Shown here: piece by piece, positions 54,091 to 62,914 of the stretch | Numbering within the stretch: the stretch's first letter is position 1 | Layout of the letters: every line of letters begins with the position of its first letter | DNA from: Streptomyces flaveolus | GTDB lineage: Bacteria > Actinomycetota > Actinomycetes > Streptomycetales > Streptomycetaceae | Length of the DNA: 64,000 nt | Reading direction: 5' to 3' | Assembly: GCF_014648815.1 (NCBI RefSeq) | Contig: NZ_BMRV01000010.1 | Location: forward strand, 244,617 to 308,616 | Notes under the pieces: generated by a model | What the model was told of the DNA's origin: nothing | Database searches by the model: none | What the model saw: the letters and a program-made list of their open reading frames with translations, nothing else | Program-made: the position numbers and the translations under genes

Positions 54091-55674
54091 ATGCGAGCCG
54101 TCGTCCTCCTCCCGGCAGCCGGGTCCCTGCTGCTGAGCGCCCTCACCGCCGCCCCGGCACCCACGGCCTCGGGGGCGTCCGTGAGCGCGGAGGCGCGCGG
54201 CACCGCCGTGGCCGCGGCGCGCGCCGCCGAGGCCGGCATCGCCTTCGGCAGGTGCCCGAAGGCGGAGGACCTGCCGGGCAGCCTGCGCTGCGGCACCGTC
54301 ACCGTCCCCCTCGACTACGCCCGCCCCGACGGCGAGCAGATCGAGCTCACCGTCAGCAGGGTGCGGGCCACGCACAGGGACCCGCACGACAGCAAGCGCA
54401 AGGTGCCGGGGCAGGGCGCCCTCGTCCACCAGCCGGGCGGCCCGGGCGCCGGCGGGCTGTACGTCCCGCTGGCCGGCATGATGCCGCAGTGGCAGCGGAT
54501 CGCGGCCGCGTACGACCTGGTCGGCTACGCCCCCCGGGGCGTCGCGCCCTCGGCGCCGCTGTCCTGCCAGGACCCCAGGCGCTTCTTCAAGGGGCCGCGC
54601 CCCGCCCCGGCGCAGCCCTCCGGGGCGGTCAAGAGGGAGCGCGCCGCCGAGGCCCAGGCGTACGCGCGCGGCTGCCGCGAGCGGACCGGCGACGCGCTGC
54701 GCCACTACCACTCCCTCAACAACGCCCGCGACCTGGACGTCGTGCGGGCCGCGCTGGGCGAGCGGAAGCTCACCTTCATGGGTACGTCGGACGGCACCTA
54801 CCTCGGGGCGCTGTACGCGGAGCTGTTCCCCTCGCACGTGCGGCGGCTGGTGTTCGACTCGCCGGTGGATCCGGCCCCGGCCCAGGTCGGGTACCGCAAC
54901 GTACTCGACCGGTCGGAGGCGTTCGAGGGCCGCTGGAGGGACGTCAAGGAGTGGATCGCCGAGCACGACGCCGTCTACGGGCTCGGCGGCACGCCGGGGC
55001 AGGTGCAGCGCGGCTACGACAGGGCGAGCGCGCGGCTCGCGCGGCGGCCCGCGGGCGGCACGGTGGGCCCGGCGCAGTTGCACGGGGCGTTCCGGACGGC
55101 CGGGTACGACGACGACCACTGGCCCTATCGCGCCGAGGCACTGTCGGCCTATCTGCGGGGCGACCCGCGGCCGCTGATCGACCAGGCGGGGACGCACCCC
55201 GAGGAGGCGGCCGAGGCGGAGAACGCCGACGCGGCCCGCACGGCCGTCGAGTGCAACGACGCGGACTGGCCGGCCGGGTTCGGCGTGTGGGACCGGGACA
55301 ACACGCGGCTCGCGCGCCGGGCGCCGTTCGCCACGTGGGACAACGTGTGGGGACACCTGCCGTGCGCCTTCTGGCGGACGCCCCGGCAGCGGCCGCCGGA
55401 CGTGCGCACCGGGCCGGGCGAGCTGCCGCCGACGCTGGTCCTGGCCGCCGAACGCGACGCGGCGGCCCCTTACGACGGGGCGCTGGAGCTGCACCGGCGG
55501 CTGTCGGGCTCGGTGCTGGTGACCGAACGGGACACCGGGACGCACGGCGTCGGGGCCGGCCCCAACACCTGCGTCAACGGCCGGCTGGAGGCGTACCTGC
55601 TGGACGGCCGCCTCCCGGCACGGGACACGTCCTGCGCCGGGAGACCGGGACCGAGACCCGCACCCGGGACCTGA
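54091..55674 (+). CDS. Secreted alpha/beta hydrolase, tripeptidyl-aminopeptidase-like
   Basis: A 527-residue exported enzyme with a Sec signal peptide (VVLLPAAGSLLLSALTAAPA). QGALVHQPGGPGAGGLYVPL holds the oxyanion-hole HQPGGPG (normally HNPGGPG), and the nucleophile elbow is MGTSDGTYLGALYAELFP with Ser233. The charge-relay Asp is in LAAERDAAAPYDGA and the His in TGTHGVGA. This is the Streptomyces SlpD/SlpE/Tap family of mycelium-associated peptidases that release short peptides from N-termini. The residue after the Ser is Asp instead of the usual Tyr, an unusual change in the active site. A hairpin follows three bases after the stop. Confidence 0.9.
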   Translation: MRAVVLLPAAGSLLLSALTAAPAPTASGASVSAEARGTAVAAARAAEAGIAFGRCPKAEDLPGSLRCGTVTVPLDYARPDGEQIELTVSRVRATHRDPHDSKRKVPGQGALVHQPGGPGAGGLYVPLAGMMPQWQRIAAAYDLVGYAPRGVAPSAPLSCQDPRRFFKGPRPAPAQPSGAVKRERAAEAQAYARGCRERTGDALRHYHSLNNARDLDVVRAALGERKLTFMGTSDGTYLGALYAELFPSHVRRLVFDSPVDPAPAQVGYRNVLDRSEAFEGRWRDVKEWIAEHDAVYGLGGTPGQVQRGYDRASARLARRPAGGTVGPAQLHGAFRTAGYDDDHWPYRAEALSAYLRGDPRPLIDQAGTHPEEAAEAENADAARTAVECNDADWPAGFGVWDRDNTRLARRAPFATWDNVWGHLPCAFWRTPRQRPPDVRTGPGELPPTLVLAAERDAAAPYDGALELHRRLSGSVLVTERDTGTHGVGAGPNTCVNGRLEAYLLDGRLPARDTSCAGRPGPRPAPGT

Positions 55675-55676
55675 GC

Positions 55677-55694
55677 CCCGGCCTTCCGGCCGGG
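55677..55694 (+). terminator. Hairpin directly after the secreted hydrolase
   Basis: CCCGGCC-TTCC-GGCCGGG, a 7-bp perfect stem with a 4-base loop, starts three bases after the stop codon at 55674. Confidence 0.6.
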
Positions 55695-55700
55695 AACCCC

Positions 55701-55859
55701 ATCAGGCCGGCCCGGCCACCAGCTCCGCGATGTCCTTGCGGCGCCCCGTGCCGCACCTCCCGGGGGACAACCCCCGGACCCCCGGCCGACCCCACCACCG
55801 CGCCCGCCGATCAGGCCAGCCCGGCCACCAGCTCCGCGATGTCCTTGCGGCGCCCCGTG
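55701..55859. repeat. 50-bp direct repeat of the hemQ 3' end around a hairpin element
   Basis: 55701-55750 matches 55810-55859 at 49 of 50 positions (only 55709/55818 differ). The right copy is the last 16 codons plus stop of hemQ; the left is a loose copy beyond the stop. The 59 bp between hold CCGGGGG-ACAA-CCCCCGG followed by ACCCCCGG, a form I know as a common Streptomyces dispersed hairpin motif. The layout looks like an element flanked by a duplicated target, or a slippage product. Confidence 0.85.
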
Positions 55860-56542
55860 TAGAACGGGATCTCCTCGCGCACGTGCCGACGGGCCTCGGA
55901 GGCGCGCAGGTGGCGCATGAGGTCGACGATGCGGTACAGCTCGTCGGCCTCGAAGGCGAGGATCCACTCGTAGTCGCCGAGCGAGAAGGAGGCGACCGTG
56001 TTGGCGCGCACGTCCGGGTAGCCGCGGGCCATCTTGCCGTGGTCGGCGAGCATGCGGCGGCGGTCCTCGTCGGGCAGCAGGTACCAGTCGTAGGAGCGCA
56101 CGAACGGGTAGACGCTGACGTAGTCGCGCGGCGTCTCGTCGGCGAGGAACGCCGGGATGTGCGAGCGGTTGAACTCGGCGGGGCGGTGCAGCGCCATGTT
56201 CGACCAGACCGGCTCCAGCGCGCGGCCCAGCTTCGTACGACGGAAGAGGTTGTACGCCTCCTGGAGCTGGTCGCTGGTCTCGGCGTGCCACCAGATCATG
56301 AGGTCGGCGTCGGCGCGCAGACCGGACACGTCGTAGGTGCCGCGGACCGTCACGTCCTTGGCGGCGAGCTGGTCGAACAGCTCCTGGACCTCGTCGGCGT
56401 AGCCCGCGCGGTCCTCGGGGAGCACGTCCTTGAGCTTGAACACGGACCAGAGGGTGTAGCGGATGACCTCGTTGAGGTCCTTGGCCAGCTTGCCCTTGTT
56501 GGGGATCCGGTCGGCGGCAGGGGTGGAGGCGTCGTCACTCAT
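55811..56542 (-). CDS. hemQ: Coproheme decarboxylase HemQ (ChdC)
   Basis: A 243-residue chlorite-dismutase-fold protein that turns Fe-coproporphyrin III into haem b by two oxidative decarboxylations, the last step of the coproporphyrin-dependent pathway of actinobacteria and firmicutes. YVSVYPFVRSYDWYLL carries the catalytic Tyr145; His168 in MLADHGKMARGYPDVR is the proximal haem ligand. IRYTLWSVFKLKDVLPEDR is the family start. It lies four bases downstream of hemG on the same strand, forming a two-gene haem operon. The last 16 codons are duplicated just past the stop. Confidence 0.96.
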   Translation of the reverse strand: MSDDASTPAADRIPNKGKLAKDLNEVIRYTLWSVFKLKDVLPEDRAGYADEVQELFDQLAAKDVTVRGTYDVSGLRADADLMIWWHAETSDQLQEAYNLFRRTKLGRALEPVWSNMALHRPAEFNRSHIPAFLADETPRDYVSVYPFVRSYDWYLLPDEDRRRMLADHGKMARGYPDVRANTVASFSLGDYEWILAFEADELYRIVDLMRHLRASEARRHVREEIPFYTGRRKDIAELVAGLA

Positions 56543-56546
56543 GGCC

Positions 56547-58025
56547 CTATTCTCCCGCTCCGCCGTGCAGGCTCTGCACCGGGTGGGCGGTGAGCTCGTC
56601 CACACCGCGCAGGTCCCCGTGGATCTGGTCGACGGCGGCGTACGCGCCGGCGATGCTCGCCGGGATGCCGACGCCGTCGTAGGCCGCCCCGCACACGGCG
56701 AGGCCCGGGAGCTCGGCGACGTGGGCGCGGACGCGGGCCACGCGCGCGTGGTGGCCGACGGGGTACTGGGGCAGGCCGTCCTGCCAGCGGGTGACGCGGG
56801 TGGCGACCGGCGCGGCGGCCAGGCCGGTGGCCTCCTTCAGGTCGTGCCGGGACACGGCGACGAGCGCGTCGTCGTCGCGGCCGAGGATCTCCGTCTCGCC
56901 GTAGCGGCCGACGGAGGTGCGCAGGACCACCAGGTCCGGGTCCTCGTCGCCGATCCAGCCCCACTTGCGGGAGGCGAAGGTGGACGCCTTGATGGTGCGC
57001 CCGTCGACCGGCGGCACGAGAAAGCCGCTGCCCTCGGGGAGCACGGCGGCGTCGGAGCGGCGGTAGGCGAGGGTGATCAGGGCCATCGAGGCGTACTCCA
57101 CCGCCGACAGCTCGGCCGCCGCCGCGGGAGCCTCGGCGCGCAGCAGCTCGGCGGCGGGGCGGGCGGGCACGGCGACGACGACCGACCCGGCGTGCAGCAC
57201 CCGGTCGCCGGCCACGATCCGCCAGCCGCCCGGGGCGGTGCGGCGCAGCTCCGTCACGGGTGCGCCGGTGACGATCTCGCCGCCCCGCGCCCGCACCGAC
57301 TGCGCGACCGCGAGCGGGAGGGTGCCGATGCCGCCCGCGATGCCCATGAACACCGGGCCGCTCGGCGGGGAGGTGGCCGTGCGGCCCTGGAGGGCGCGCA
57401 CCGCCTCGGTCAGGGAGGTGTGGGTGCGGGCGGCCTCGAAGAGCTGGGGCACGGCCGAGCGCAGCGAGATGCGGTACGCGTCGCCGGCGTAGACCCCGCC
57501 CAGCAGGGGCTCGACGAGCCGGTCGACGACCTCGCGGCCCAGGCGAGCCGCCACGTACTCTCCGACCGCCACGTCGTCGCCGACCTCGGTGCGGGGCAGT
57601 TCGGCGTCGCGCTCGATGCGGGCGAGGCCCTCGGGCGAGAGCACGTCGGACAGGGCGGCGGCGGTGCCGGGGACGCCCATGACGTGCCCCTTGGGCATGG
57701 GGCGCAGGGCGCCGCGGGTCCACAGGGAGGCGGACGCGGTGGCCGGCGGCTGGAGGCGGTCGGCGAGACCGGCCGCGCGGGCGAGGCCGACGGCCTCGGG
57801 GCGGCGGGCCAGCATCGACTCGGCGCCCAGGTCGACCCGGACCCCGGCGATCTCGCCGGGCAGCAGCTTGCCGCCGACGCGGTCGGAGGCCTCCAGCACG
57901 GTCACGCGGGCCCCGCGCTCCAGCAGCCGGTGGGCGGCGGCCAGTCCGGCGATGCCGGCCCCGATGACGACGACGTGCCCCGTGTCCGCGGGTGTCGTGC
58001 CCGCCGGGATCTCGCTTGCGCACAT
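56547..58025 (-). CDS. hemG: Coproporphyrinogen III / protoporphyrinogen oxidase (HemG/HemY type)
   Basis: A 492-residue FAD flavoprotein that takes six electrons from (copro)porphyrinogen using oxygen. The dinucleotide-binding VVVIGAGIAGLAAAHRLLER is at residues 18-37; DLGAESMLARRPEAVGLARA and MGIAGGIGTLPLAVAQSV, and the C-terminal GHHARVARVR...YDGVGIPASIAGAYAAVDQI pattern, fit the soluble Gram-positive CgoX type. With hemQ in the same operon it most likely makes coproporphyrin III. The ATG at 58025 gives a normal length. Confidence 0.95.
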   Translation of the reverse strand: MCASEIPAGTTPADTGHVVVIGAGIAGLAAAHRLLERGARVTVLEASDRVGGKLLPGEIAGVRVDLGAESMLARRPEAVGLARAAGLADRLQPPATASASLWTRGALRPMPKGHVMGVPGTAAALSDVLSPEGLARIERDAELPRTEVGDDVAVGEYVAARLGREVVDRLVEPLLGGVYAGDAYRISLRSAVPQLFEAARTHTSLTEAVRALQGRTATSPPSGPVFMGIAGGIGTLPLAVAQSVRARGGEIVTGAPVTELRRTAPGGWRIVAGDRVLHAGSVVVAVPARPAAELLRAEAPAAAAELSAVEYASMALITLAYRRSDAAVLPEGSGFLVPPVDGRTIKASTFASRKWGWIGDEDPDLVVLRTSVGRYGETEILGRDDDALVAVSRHDLKEATGLAAAPVATRVTRWQDGLPQYPVGHHARVARVRAHVAELPGLAVCGAAYDGVGIPASIAGAYAAVDQIHGDLRGVDELTAHPVQSLHGGAGE

Positions 58026-58189
58026 GCCCCAAGCCTCTCAGACCCCGCCGGCGGCACGGCCGCCAGGCCGGGTGGCGGGTGCCTTCCGACGAGTCCGGAC
58101 CGTGACCTCTTCGGGACCGTTCCGCGCCGTCGCCCGAGCCCCTCCCGACGTCCTAGGAACGACAGTCGACACCGACCCCGGGGGGCCCT

Positions 58190-59164
58190 GTGCGTACACC
58201 ACCTTCCAAGCGAGCCGTTCCGGCCGCGACCGCCGTCCTGCTGGCCGCGGCCCTCGCGCTCACCGGATGCAGTGCCGGCGGCGGCGCCGACTCCGGCAGC
58301 GCGAGCGATGCCAAGGCGGCCGCCCCGGCGGACGGCGGCAAGGGCGCGGCCGGCGCGGAGTCGGACCGTTCCGTGGCGACCGCGCCGCCGAAGGTTGCCG
58401 CGAGCCACATCATCCGCACCGCCTCCCTGACGGTCCAGGTCAAGGACGTCCCCAAGGCCCTCGACGGGGCCCGCGCCGCGGCCGAGAACGCGGGCGGCTA
58501 CGTCGGCGACGAGACGACCAGCCGGGACGAGGACGGTCACGAACGGACCCGGCTCGTCCTGCGCGTGCCCGTCGACGCGTACCAGGACGTCCTGTCCGAA
58601 CTGGAGGGCGCCGGCAAGCTCCTGGAGCGCAACGCCAAGGCGGAGGACGTCACCGACCAGGTCGTGGACGTGGAGAGCCGCATCACGTCCCAGCGCGCCA
58701 GCGTCGCCCGGGTGCGCGAGCTGATGGACCGCGCGACCAAGCTGAGCGACGTGGTGACGCTGGAGGGCGAGCTGAGCTCCCGTCAGGCCGAGCTGGAGGC
58801 GCTGCTCGCCCGGCAGGCGTCCCTGAAGGACCGCACCAGCCTGGCCACGATCACCCTCTCCCTGTCCGAGACGCCGGTGAAGAAGGAGGTCGCCGAGGAC
58901 GACGACCCGGGGTTCACGGACGCGCTGGCGGGCGGCTGGGACGCGTTCGTGACGATGCTGCGCTGGGTGGCGATGGTGTTCGGCGCCGTCCTGCCGTTCG
59001 CCGCGGTGGCGGCGCTGCTGATGCTGCTGTGGCTGCGGGTGGTGCGGCCCCGGCTGCCGCGCCGCCCGGCCGCCCCGCCGGTGACGACGGGGGTCGGCCC
59101 GCTGCCGACGGCCCGGCCGGTGCCGGGGAACACGCCTGCCGAAGGGACGGGCGAGCGGGACTGA
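58190..59164 (+). CDS. DUF4349 lipoprotein
   Basis: A 324-residue protein. The lipobox ALTGCS gives a lipidated Cys near residue 27, then a Gly/Ala/Asp linker. The DUF4349 domain covers residues about 70-285: HIIRTASLTVQVKDVPKALD, AENAGGYVGDETTS, RLVLRVPVDAYQDVLSELEG, a long coiled coil (EDVTDQVVDVESRITSQRAS), and a TM segment (WVAMVFGAVLPFAAVAALLM) near the end. It is anchored by lipid and helix, with the coiled coil outside. Role unknown. The GTG follows a run of G that can act as ribosome-binding site. A flavoprotein gene follows by 27 bp. Confidence 0.88.
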   Translation: MRTPPSKRAVPAATAVLLAAALALTGCSAGGGADSGSASDAKAAAPADGGKGAAGAESDRSVATAPPKVAASHIIRTASLTVQVKDVPKALDGARAAAENAGGYVGDETTSRDEDGHERTRLVLRVPVDAYQDVLSELEGAGKLLERNAKAEDVTDQVVDVESRITSQRASVARVRELMDRATKLSDVVTLEGELSSRQAELEALLARQASLKDRTSLATITLSLSETPVKKEVAEDDDPGFTDALAGGWDAFVTMLRWVAMVFGAVLPFAAVAALLMLLWLRVVRPRLPRRPAAPPVTTGVGPLPTARPVPGNTPAEGTGERD

Positions 59165-59191
59165 AATGCCGCCTCCACGTAGCGTGTTCGC

Positions 59192-60598
59192 ATGAGCATG
59201 AGCGGTGCGGACGGTGCGCGGGGCAAGCGGGAACGGCTGGTCGTGGTCGGCGGTGACGCCGCGGGGATGTCCGCGGCGTCGCAGGCGCGCCGGCTGAAGG
59301 GCCCGGACGAGCTGGAGATCGTGGCGTTCGAACGCGGCCACTTCAGCTCGTACTCGGCGTGCGGCATCCCCTACTGGGTCGGCGGTGACGTCACCGAACG
59401 GGAGGACCTCATCGCCCGTACGCCCGAGGAGCACCGTGCGCGCGGCATCGACCTGCGGATGCGCACCGAGGTGACGGAGATCGACGTGGCCGGCGGACGG
59501 GTGCGCGCGCGTGACGCCGATTCGGGCGCGGAGACCTGGACGCCGTACGACAAGCTCGTGATCGCGACCGGCGCCCGCCCGATCAGGCCCGACATGCCGG
59601 GGGCCGACGCGCCCGGTGTGCACGGGGTGCAGACCCTCGACGACGGACAGGCGCTGCTCGACACGCTGGCCGGCACGCGGGGGCGGCACGCGGTGGTCGT
59701 CGGGGCCGGGTACATCGGCGTGGAGATGGCCGAGGCGCTCATCAACCGCGGCTACGAGGTGACGGTCGTCAACCGCGGCCGGGAGCCGATGTCCACGCTC
59801 GACCCGGACATGGGCCGGATGGTCCACGAGGCCATGGAGGGCCTCGGCATCACCATGGTGAACGACGCCGAGGTCACCAAGGTGCTGACGGGTGACGACG
59901 GCCGGGTCCGCGCGGTGGCCACCGAGGACGCCGAGTACCCGGCGGACGTGGTGGTGCTCGGCATCGGCGTGCGCCCCGAGACCGCGCTCGCCGCCGCGGC
60001 GGGCCTGCCGCTCGGCGCCCACGGCGGGCTGCTGACCGACCTGGCGATGCGGGTGCGCGGGCACGAGAACATCTGGGCCGGCGGCGACTGCGTGGAGGTG
60101 CTCGACCTGGTCTCCGGGCAGGAGCGGCACATTCCGCTGGGCACGCACGCCAACAAGCACGGGCAGGTCATCGGCACCAACGCGGGCGGCGGGTACGCCA
60201 CCTTCCCGGGCGTGGTCGGCACGGCGGTCAGCAAGGTCTGCGACCTGGAGATCGCGCGGACGGGACTGCGCGAGAAGGACGCGCTGCGGGCGGGGCTGCG
60301 GTTCGTGGCGGTCACCGTCGAGTCCACCAGCCGCGCCGGGTACTACCCGGGCGCCTCCCCCATGACGGTGAAGATGCTCGCCGAGCGGCGCACCGGACGG
60401 CTGCTCGGCGTGCAGATCGTCGGCCGTGAGGGCGCGGGCAAGCGCGTCGACATCGCCGCGGTGGCCCTCACGGCCGGGATGACGGTGGAACAGATGACGG
60501 CCCTGGATCTGGGGTACGCGCCGCCGTTCTCCCCGGTGTGGGACCCCGTGCTGGTGGCCGCCCGCAAGGCGGCGAGGGCGGTCGAGGAGCGGCGCTGA
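59192..60598 (+). CDS. CoA-disulfide reductase / NADH oxidase-like flavoprotein
   Basis: A 468-residue class-III pyridine nucleotide-disulfide oxidoreductase with a single active Cys in SYSACGIPYWVGG (about residue 55). FAD site VVVGGDAAGMSAASQARR, NAD site VVVGAGYIGVEMAEALINRG, second FAD motif IWAGGDCVEVLD, and the C-terminal dimer domain (TVKMLAERRTGRLLGVQIVG) are present. Relatives reduce CoA disulfide, persulfide or oxygen with NAD(P)H; which applies here cannot be told. A Tyr-rich C-terminus (LGYAPPFSPVWDPVL) is as in CoADR. It is convergent with a small gene, six bases apart. Confidence 0.9.
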   Translation: MSMSGADGARGKRERLVVVGGDAAGMSAASQARRLKGPDELEIVAFERGHFSSYSACGIPYWVGGDVTEREDLIARTPEEHRARGIDLRMRTEVTEIDVAGGRVRARDADSGAETWTPYDKLVIATGARPIRPDMPGADAPGVHGVQTLDDGQALLDTLAGTRGRHAVVVGAGYIGVEMAEALINRGYEVTVVNRGREPMSTLDPDMGRMVHEAMEGLGITMVNDAEVTKVLTGDDGRVRAVATEDAEYPADVVVLGIGVRPETALAAAAGLPLGAHGGLLTDLAMRVRGHENIWAGGDCVEVLDLVSGQERHIPLGTHANKHGQVIGTNAGGGYATFPGVVGTAVSKVCDLEIARTGLREKDALRAGLRFVAVTVESTSRAGYYPGASPMTVKMLAERRTGRLLGVQIVGREGAGKRVDIAAVALTAGMTVEQMTALDLGYAPPFSPVWDPVLVAARKAARAVEERR

Positions 60599-60604
60599 CG
60601 ACCC

Positions 60605-60961
60605 CTACGCCGTGCCGTTGATCCGGTCGATGGCCTGCCGCGCCTGCTCGGCCGGTGGCCGCGAGGGCAGGGACGACACGGACGCCGGGGCGGTCATGGA
60701 GGCCTGGGCCGTCACCGGTGGGGCGACGGCGGGCGGCTGCTCGCCGGCCGGCTTGGCGTGCGCGGCGGTGCGGGTGGAGCGCAGCCGGTGGCTCACCGCC
60801 TCGTCCAGTGTCACGGGCCGTTGCCTCTGCGCGGCCAGCCGTCCGGCCTCCTGCCCGAGCCGGGCGACGTCCTCCCAGGGCAGGCGCAGCACGAGGGCGA
60901 CCTCGGCCTCGCCGTCGGGCAGGGCGTGCATCGCCGGAACCGGTGTGACCCGTTCGTTCAT
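60605..60961 (-). CDS. Small conserved hypothetical protein
   Basis: A 118-residue protein with no TM segment or signal. Residues 15-65 look folded (AEVALVLRLPWEDVARLGQE, AGRLAAQRQRPVTLDEAVSH), while the C-terminal half is Pro/Ala/Ser-rich and probably disordered. I recognise no domain. The ATG at 60961 and codon use support coding. It is convergent with the flavoprotein gene and divergent from the rhomboid gene. Confidence 0.7.
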   Translation of the reverse strand: MNERVTPVPAMHALPDGEAEVALVLRLPWEDVARLGQEAGRLAAQRQRPVTLDEAVSHRLRSTRTAAHAKPAGEQPPAVAPPVTAQASMTAPASVSSLPSRPPAEQARQAIDRINGTA

Positions 60962-61095
60962 CGCCTGATCCTCACGTCGTCCCCGCGTCCCGCCTTCCCC
61001 GGGCCGCGGGCGGTTGAGAGGACATACGCGTCCACGGACGGGGGCGTTCAGGGAGCGTGCCGATTCACCGTCCGTCAGGCGGGCAGTAGTGTCTC

Positions 61096-61914
61096 GTGGT
61101 CATCCCCGTCCATGACGTGAACCCGGCGCGCCGCACGGCCTGGGTGACGTATGCCCTGATCATCGCGAACGTCCTGGTGTTCCTGTTCACCCCCGGCATG
61201 ACCGGTTCCGTGACGGGCGGGGGCAGTCTCGCGCAGCTGTGTCATCTCCAGGCGTTCCTGGACCACTACGCGGCGGTGCCCCAGGAGCTGTTGCAGCACC
61301 GGTTGCCGCGACTGGTGCCGACCGGCGAGACCGGGGTGGGCCCGCGGGGGCCGGGGTGTGTGATCGGCCCGCCGGACTACGACAAGTCGCCGGAGCTGAG
61401 CGTCCTGACGGCGATGTTCCTGCACGGCAGCTGGCTGCATCTGCTGGGCAACATGCTCTTCCTGTGGATCTTCGGCAACAACGTCGAGGACCGCATGGGC
61501 CATGTGCGGTTCCTGCTGTTCTACGGGGTCTGCGGCTATGCGGCGACCTACGGTTTCGCCCTCCTCAACGCGGACTCGGGCTCCCCGCTGATCGGCGCGT
61601 CGGGCGCGATCGCCGGGGTGCTGGGCGCCTACCTGGTGCTGTATCCGAAGGCCCGGGTCTGGGTCCTCGTGCCCTTCCTGATCTTCCTGCCGCTGCGTCT
61701 GCCGGCCTGGATCGTGCTGGGCCTGTGGTTCGTCCTCCAGGCGTTCTACTCCGCCGGCCAGGGCGTCTCCGACGCCGGCACCGTCGCCTACGTGGCCCAC
61801 GTGGTGGGATTCGTGATCGGCATGCTCCTCGCCTGGCCGCTCAAGCCCGGCACTCCCCCACCGCCGGAGCCGCGCGGCATCCTCTTCGGACGGCAGGCCC
61901 GGCGGGTCCGTTGA
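61096..61914 (+). CDS. Rhomboid-family intramembrane serine protease
   Basis: A 272-residue membrane protein with six to seven TM segments. The catalytic dyad is Ser169 in GASGAIAGVLGAY and His235 in AYVAHVVGFVIG; HGSWLHLLGNMLFLWIFG is the conserved L1/TM2 region with the His and Asn of the oxyanion hole. It should cut TM helices within the membrane. A TAGTGT -10-like element ends four bases before the GTG, so the message is probably leaderless. It is convergent with the CDF transporter, 18 bp apart. Confidence 0.93.
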   Translation: MVIPVHDVNPARRTAWVTYALIIANVLVFLFTPGMTGSVTGGGSLAQLCHLQAFLDHYAAVPQELLQHRLPRLVPTGETGVGPRGPGCVIGPPDYDKSPELSVLTAMFLHGSWLHLLGNMLFLWIFGNNVEDRMGHVRFLLFYGVCGYAATYGFALLNADSGSPLIGASGAIAGVLGAYLVLYPKARVWVLVPFLIFLPLRLPAWIVLGLWFVLQAFYSAGQGVSDAGTVAYVAHVVGFVIGMLLAWPLKPGTPPPPEPRGILFGRQARRVR

Positions 61915-61932
61915 GCCGACCCTGCCGAGGCG

Positions 61933-62886
61933 TCAGCCGCCCCCTCGGCCGAAGCCGAGTGTCGGGTCCAAGTACAGGCGCCTGATCACGGGGAAGAGCT
62001 CACGCAGTTGCGCTTCGGCGCGTTCGCAGGCCCACTCGATGTCGGCCGCCGTCGCCGTGTCCTGGAAGTCGACCTTGGCCGCGACCAAGGCTTCCCGCGG
62101 GCCCTGCACCAGTGTCGTCAGTTCCAGGACCGCGCGGATCGATTCCACCTGCAGGAGTTCAGCACGTATCCGCTCGCGGACATCACGCGGGAGGGCACGG
62201 CCGACGAGGAACTCGGCGTTGGACCGACCGAGAACGCATGCCACGTACAGCAGCAGCGCACCGATGCACAGAGAGGCGATGCCGTCCCACGCGGCGGAGT
62301 CGGTGAGTTGCCCGCCGAGCAGGCCGACGGCGGCGAGCAGCAGGCCGATCAAAGCGGCGGAGTCCTCCAGGACGACGGCCTTGACGGCGGTGTCGGGGGT
62401 GCGGCGAAGGAAGCGCCTGAAGGGGACTCGGACACGGGCGGCCTCTCCGCGGGCCTGCTTCAGGCCGGTGCGCAGAGAGTAGCCCTCCAGCAGGAAGGAG
62501 AGGGCGAGGACGATGTACGACACCAGCGGGTCGCCGATTTCCTCGCCCTCCATCAGCGTGTGGATGCCGTCGTAGACGGAGAAGACGGCGCCGCCGACAA
62601 AGGTGGCGACGGCGGCGAGCAGCGCCCAGATGTAGCGTTCGGGGCCGTGGCCGAGGGGGTGGTCCTCGTCGGCGGGACGGGCGCTGCGTTTGAGGGAGGT
62701 CAGCAGCAGCACCTCGGTGATGGTGTCGGCGACCGAGTGCGCGGCTTCCGACAGCATCGCGCTGGAGCCACTGATCAGGCCGGCCACTGCCTTGGCGAGG
62801 GCGATGCCGAGATTGGCGAAGGCGGCGACGATCACCGTAAAGGTGCTCTCACCGTTCTTCGCCGATGGCGCTTCTGCTGCAGACAT
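61933..62886 (-). CDS. Cation diffusion facilitator transporter
   Basis: A 317-residue CDF protein with six TM segments and a cytoplasmic C-terminal domain. TM2 has MLSEAAHSVADTITEVLLL (His and Asp of the metal site) and the next loop has the DEDHPLGHGPERYIWAL signature. In TM5 the site reads VVLEDSAALIGLLLA, with Glu/Asp in place of the usual HxxxD, as in the SLC30A9/ZnT9-like subgroup, so the metal or even the transport mode may differ from zinc exporters. The ATG at 62886 gives the normal length. Just upstream is the lanB remnant. Confidence 0.92.
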   Translation of the reverse strand: MSAAEAPSAKNGESTFTVIVAAFANLGIALAKAVAGLISGSSAMLSEAAHSVADTITEVLLLTSLKRSARPADEDHPLGHGPERYIWALLAAVATFVGGAVFSVYDGIHTLMEGEEIGDPLVSYIVLALSFLLEGYSLRTGLKQARGEAARVRVPFRRFLRRTPDTAVKAVVLEDSAALIGLLLAAVGLLGGQLTDSAAWDGIASLCIGALLLYVACVLGRSNAEFLVGRALPRDVRERIRAELLQVESIRAVLELTTLVQGPREALVAAKVDFQDTATAADIEWACERAEAQLRELFPVIRRLYLDPTLGFGRGGG

Positions 62887-62914
62887 GACGTCGGGCTGTC
62901 CTAGGGGCACGAGC

